Shown here one piece after another: positions 62,868-64,000 of a DNA stretch of 64,000 bases. Where the stretch lies: positions 191,531 through 255,530 of the forward strand of contig NZ_JANAVP010000003.1 of assembly GCF_024213665.1 (NCBI RefSeq). The letters run 5' to 3'. A program made the position numbers and the translations under genes. Origin of the DNA: Streptomyces sp. A3M-1-3. GTDB taxonomy: Bacteria; Actinomycetota; Actinomycetes; Streptomycetales; Streptomycetaceae. The notes below the pieces were generated by a model that searched no databases, had not been told where the DNA came from, and saw only the letters and a list, made by a program, of their open reading frames with translations. Position 1 is the stretch's first letter. Each line of letters starts with the position of its first letter.

Positions 62868-63797
62868 TCCTCCTCCAGTCCTCGCTCTCGTAACTCTGGA
62901 ACCAGTGGGTGTCGAAGTAGCGGGCCGTCGAGAAGGGGTGCTGCCGCTCGGTGAGCATGCGGTAGATGAACTCGGAGGTCGTGCCGTCGAACCGCACCCA
63001 CGAGTCGGGGATGTCCTCCGTCACGAGGATGGGCCAGGTGTCGGGGTCGGGGCCCTCGGTGAGCCGGTAGAACTGGTCGGCCTGCTCGGTGCCCGCCCAC
63101 TCCAGCAGCCCGCCGGGGGCCGGGTGCACCGGTGCACCCCGTACGGCTCCCACATGTCGCTGCCGCGCCTCCTGGCCCACTCGGCCAGCCACTCCGTGTG
63201 CCGCACGATGTCCCCGCTCTCGAAGGGGGCATCGGGTATGAGGAGTTCGAGGTAGCCGTCGAACGCGCCGTGCCCGAACAGCTCGACAAGCCGCCTGCAG
63301 TCACCGGGCAGCGCGGTCCCGAGCCGGGCCTCGACCGGCGCCCAGTCGACCGTACCCACCCGGGTCGCGTCCCATCCCGTGACGGCGACGATCCCGTCCA
63401 CCCAGGAGGCGCCCTCCGGCATGTCCGCCATCAGGTCCTCCCGTTCCGTCACCAGCACCACGAGCCGTATGCCGTCGTCGAAACGGGCGGTACCGCAGCC
63501 GATCAACCGGCCCCCGTACGCCCATGCGCGCATCTCGACGAGCCGCTCACCGAACGGGGCCAGGAGCGGCAGCCCGGTCCGCGCTGTCACGGTCGGATCG
63601 GCGTACCCGCCCATGGCGAGGTTGCGCGGCTTCCCGTACCTTCCGCTGAGCGCCTCCTGGAGCCCGGCGAGGCTGTTCCCGTCCGAAGGCGTCAGGCACA
63701 CGTGCCCCGCCGGGTGCCCTGCCTCCTCGCACTCCAGATCGCCCGTGCCCGGATGGGCCAAGCGGTGAACGGCCGAGAGGAGTTCCTGTTCGCTCAT
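62788..63797 (-). pseudogene. SUKH/SMI1-KNR4-like protein, broken by an 8-bp duplication
   Basis: Two frames form one protein. From ATG 63797 the N-terminal part reads to GSDMWEPYGVHRCT; the C-terminal part (GGLLEWAGTEQADQFYRL, DSWVRFDGTTSEFIYRML, FSTARYFDTHWFQSYES) is in another frame. The join is at 63123-63138, where GGTGCACC occurs twice in tandem; one copy less restores the frame. The SUKH part (VEARLGTALPGDCRRLVEL) is intact. Immunity-type proteins of this fold often protect against toxins; no toxin is adjacent. The end is antisense to the reductase gene. Confidence 0.75.
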
Positions 63798-63867
63798 GAC
63801 AGCGATTGAAGCGGACGGCACTGACATCGACGTGCGGACGGCAGCCGGTATCGCCCCACGGGGTACT

Positions 63868-63877
63868 ACTGATCAGT
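63868..63877. promoter_or_regulatory. Operator-like palindrome before the TetR gene
   Basis: ACTGATCAGT is a perfect 10-bp palindrome 20 bp before the TetR start, within a short promoter region; it is followed by CGGTCGGTA. It would suit autoregulation by the TetR protein. Confidence 0.5.
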
Positions 63878-63897
63878 CGGTCGGTAGGCTGGCCGGT

Positions 63898-64000
63898 ATG
63901 ACAACCGGGTTGCGCCGCAGGATGGGCGTGGAGGAGCGACGGCAGCAGCTGATCGGTGTGGCGCTGGAGCTGTTCAGCCACCGCTCCCCCGACGAGGTGT
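63898..64000 (+). CDS. TetR/AcrR-family regulator, N-terminal part
   Basis: The gene continues beyond the window. The visible 34 residues (TTGLRRRMGVEERRQQLIG, then VALELFSHRSPDEV) are the start of a TetR helix-turn-helix domain, with the usual basic arm and first helix. ATG 63898 is the only plausible start. Confidence 0.8.
   Translation, partial: MTTGLRRRMGVEERRQQLIGVALELFSHRSPDEV

Overview
This 64 kb window is high-GC actinobacterial DNA, almost certainly a Streptomyces chromosome. Evidence for this is the GC bias at third codon positions, GTG/TTG starts, GlnR-type nitrogen boxes, lipA/lipB beside the glutamine synthetases glnA and glnII, homodimeric aceE next to lpd and sucB, and several Streptomyces-type conserved hypothetical proteins. 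No rRNA, tRNA, CRISPR array or prophage was seen. The backbone is core chromosome, with several accessory insertions and decayed genes.

Layout. 0-8.6 kb holds a membrane protein tail, a methyltransferase, an ABC-transporter remnant and the late cobalamin genes cobU, cobT and cobS, interrupted by a DUF2156/MprF-like plus rhomboid-like membrane pair. 8.6-10.5 kb is a scar where a TnpB gene and a TPR regulator have both lost their 5' ends. 10.5-17.8 kb is a minus-strand exopolysaccharide locus resembling Pel: a secreted deacetylase, a PelF-type glycosyltransferase, a large membrane protein with internal repeats, a spherulin-4-like protein and a GH114 lipoprotein. 18-26.8 kb holds pepA, lpd, sucB, a GntR regulator and aceE, the parts of a pyruvate/2-oxoglutarate dehydrogenase complex. 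27-36 kb holds reductases, a PP2C phosphatase, a VIT1-like transporter, an epimerase, an FAD amine-oxidase-type enzyme and an NsdA-like regulator, with one truncated and one frameshifted gene. 36.2-38.2 kb holds lipB and lipA, which supply lipoate to the E2 subunit upstream. 38.2-41.6 kb is the GlnR-controlled region with glnA.

41.6-47.5 kb is an arsenic resistance island: thioredoxin reductase, arsC, arsR, ACR3-type arsB, a second arsR, an ArsO-like monooxygenase and a PstS-like binding protein. 47.7-53.4 kb returns to backbone: an ArsC/Spx-like protein, secreted proteins, an oxidoreductase, glnII and an orphan winged-helix regulator. 53.4-64 kb holds a frameshifted membrane protein, a PepSY/His-rich membrane pair, a response-regulator relic, a DUF1996 secreted protein, a sigma-like membrane-anchored protein, a diiron-type hydrolase with a PDR-type reductase, a SUKH-like gene broken by an 8-bp duplication, and the start of a TetR regulator.

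The most notable observations are: a hairpin mini-repeat inserted in frame inside glnII; the Pel-like locus with perfect 51-bp coding repeats; the TnpB/TPR deletion junction; phased GlnR boxes at three nitrogen genes; a perfect 58-bp palindromic terminator; a 17-bp operator-like palindrome at aceE; and three genes that each carry a single frameshift and may be pseudogenes or sequence errors. Start sites were chosen from ribosome-binding sites and family knowledge. No database search was run.
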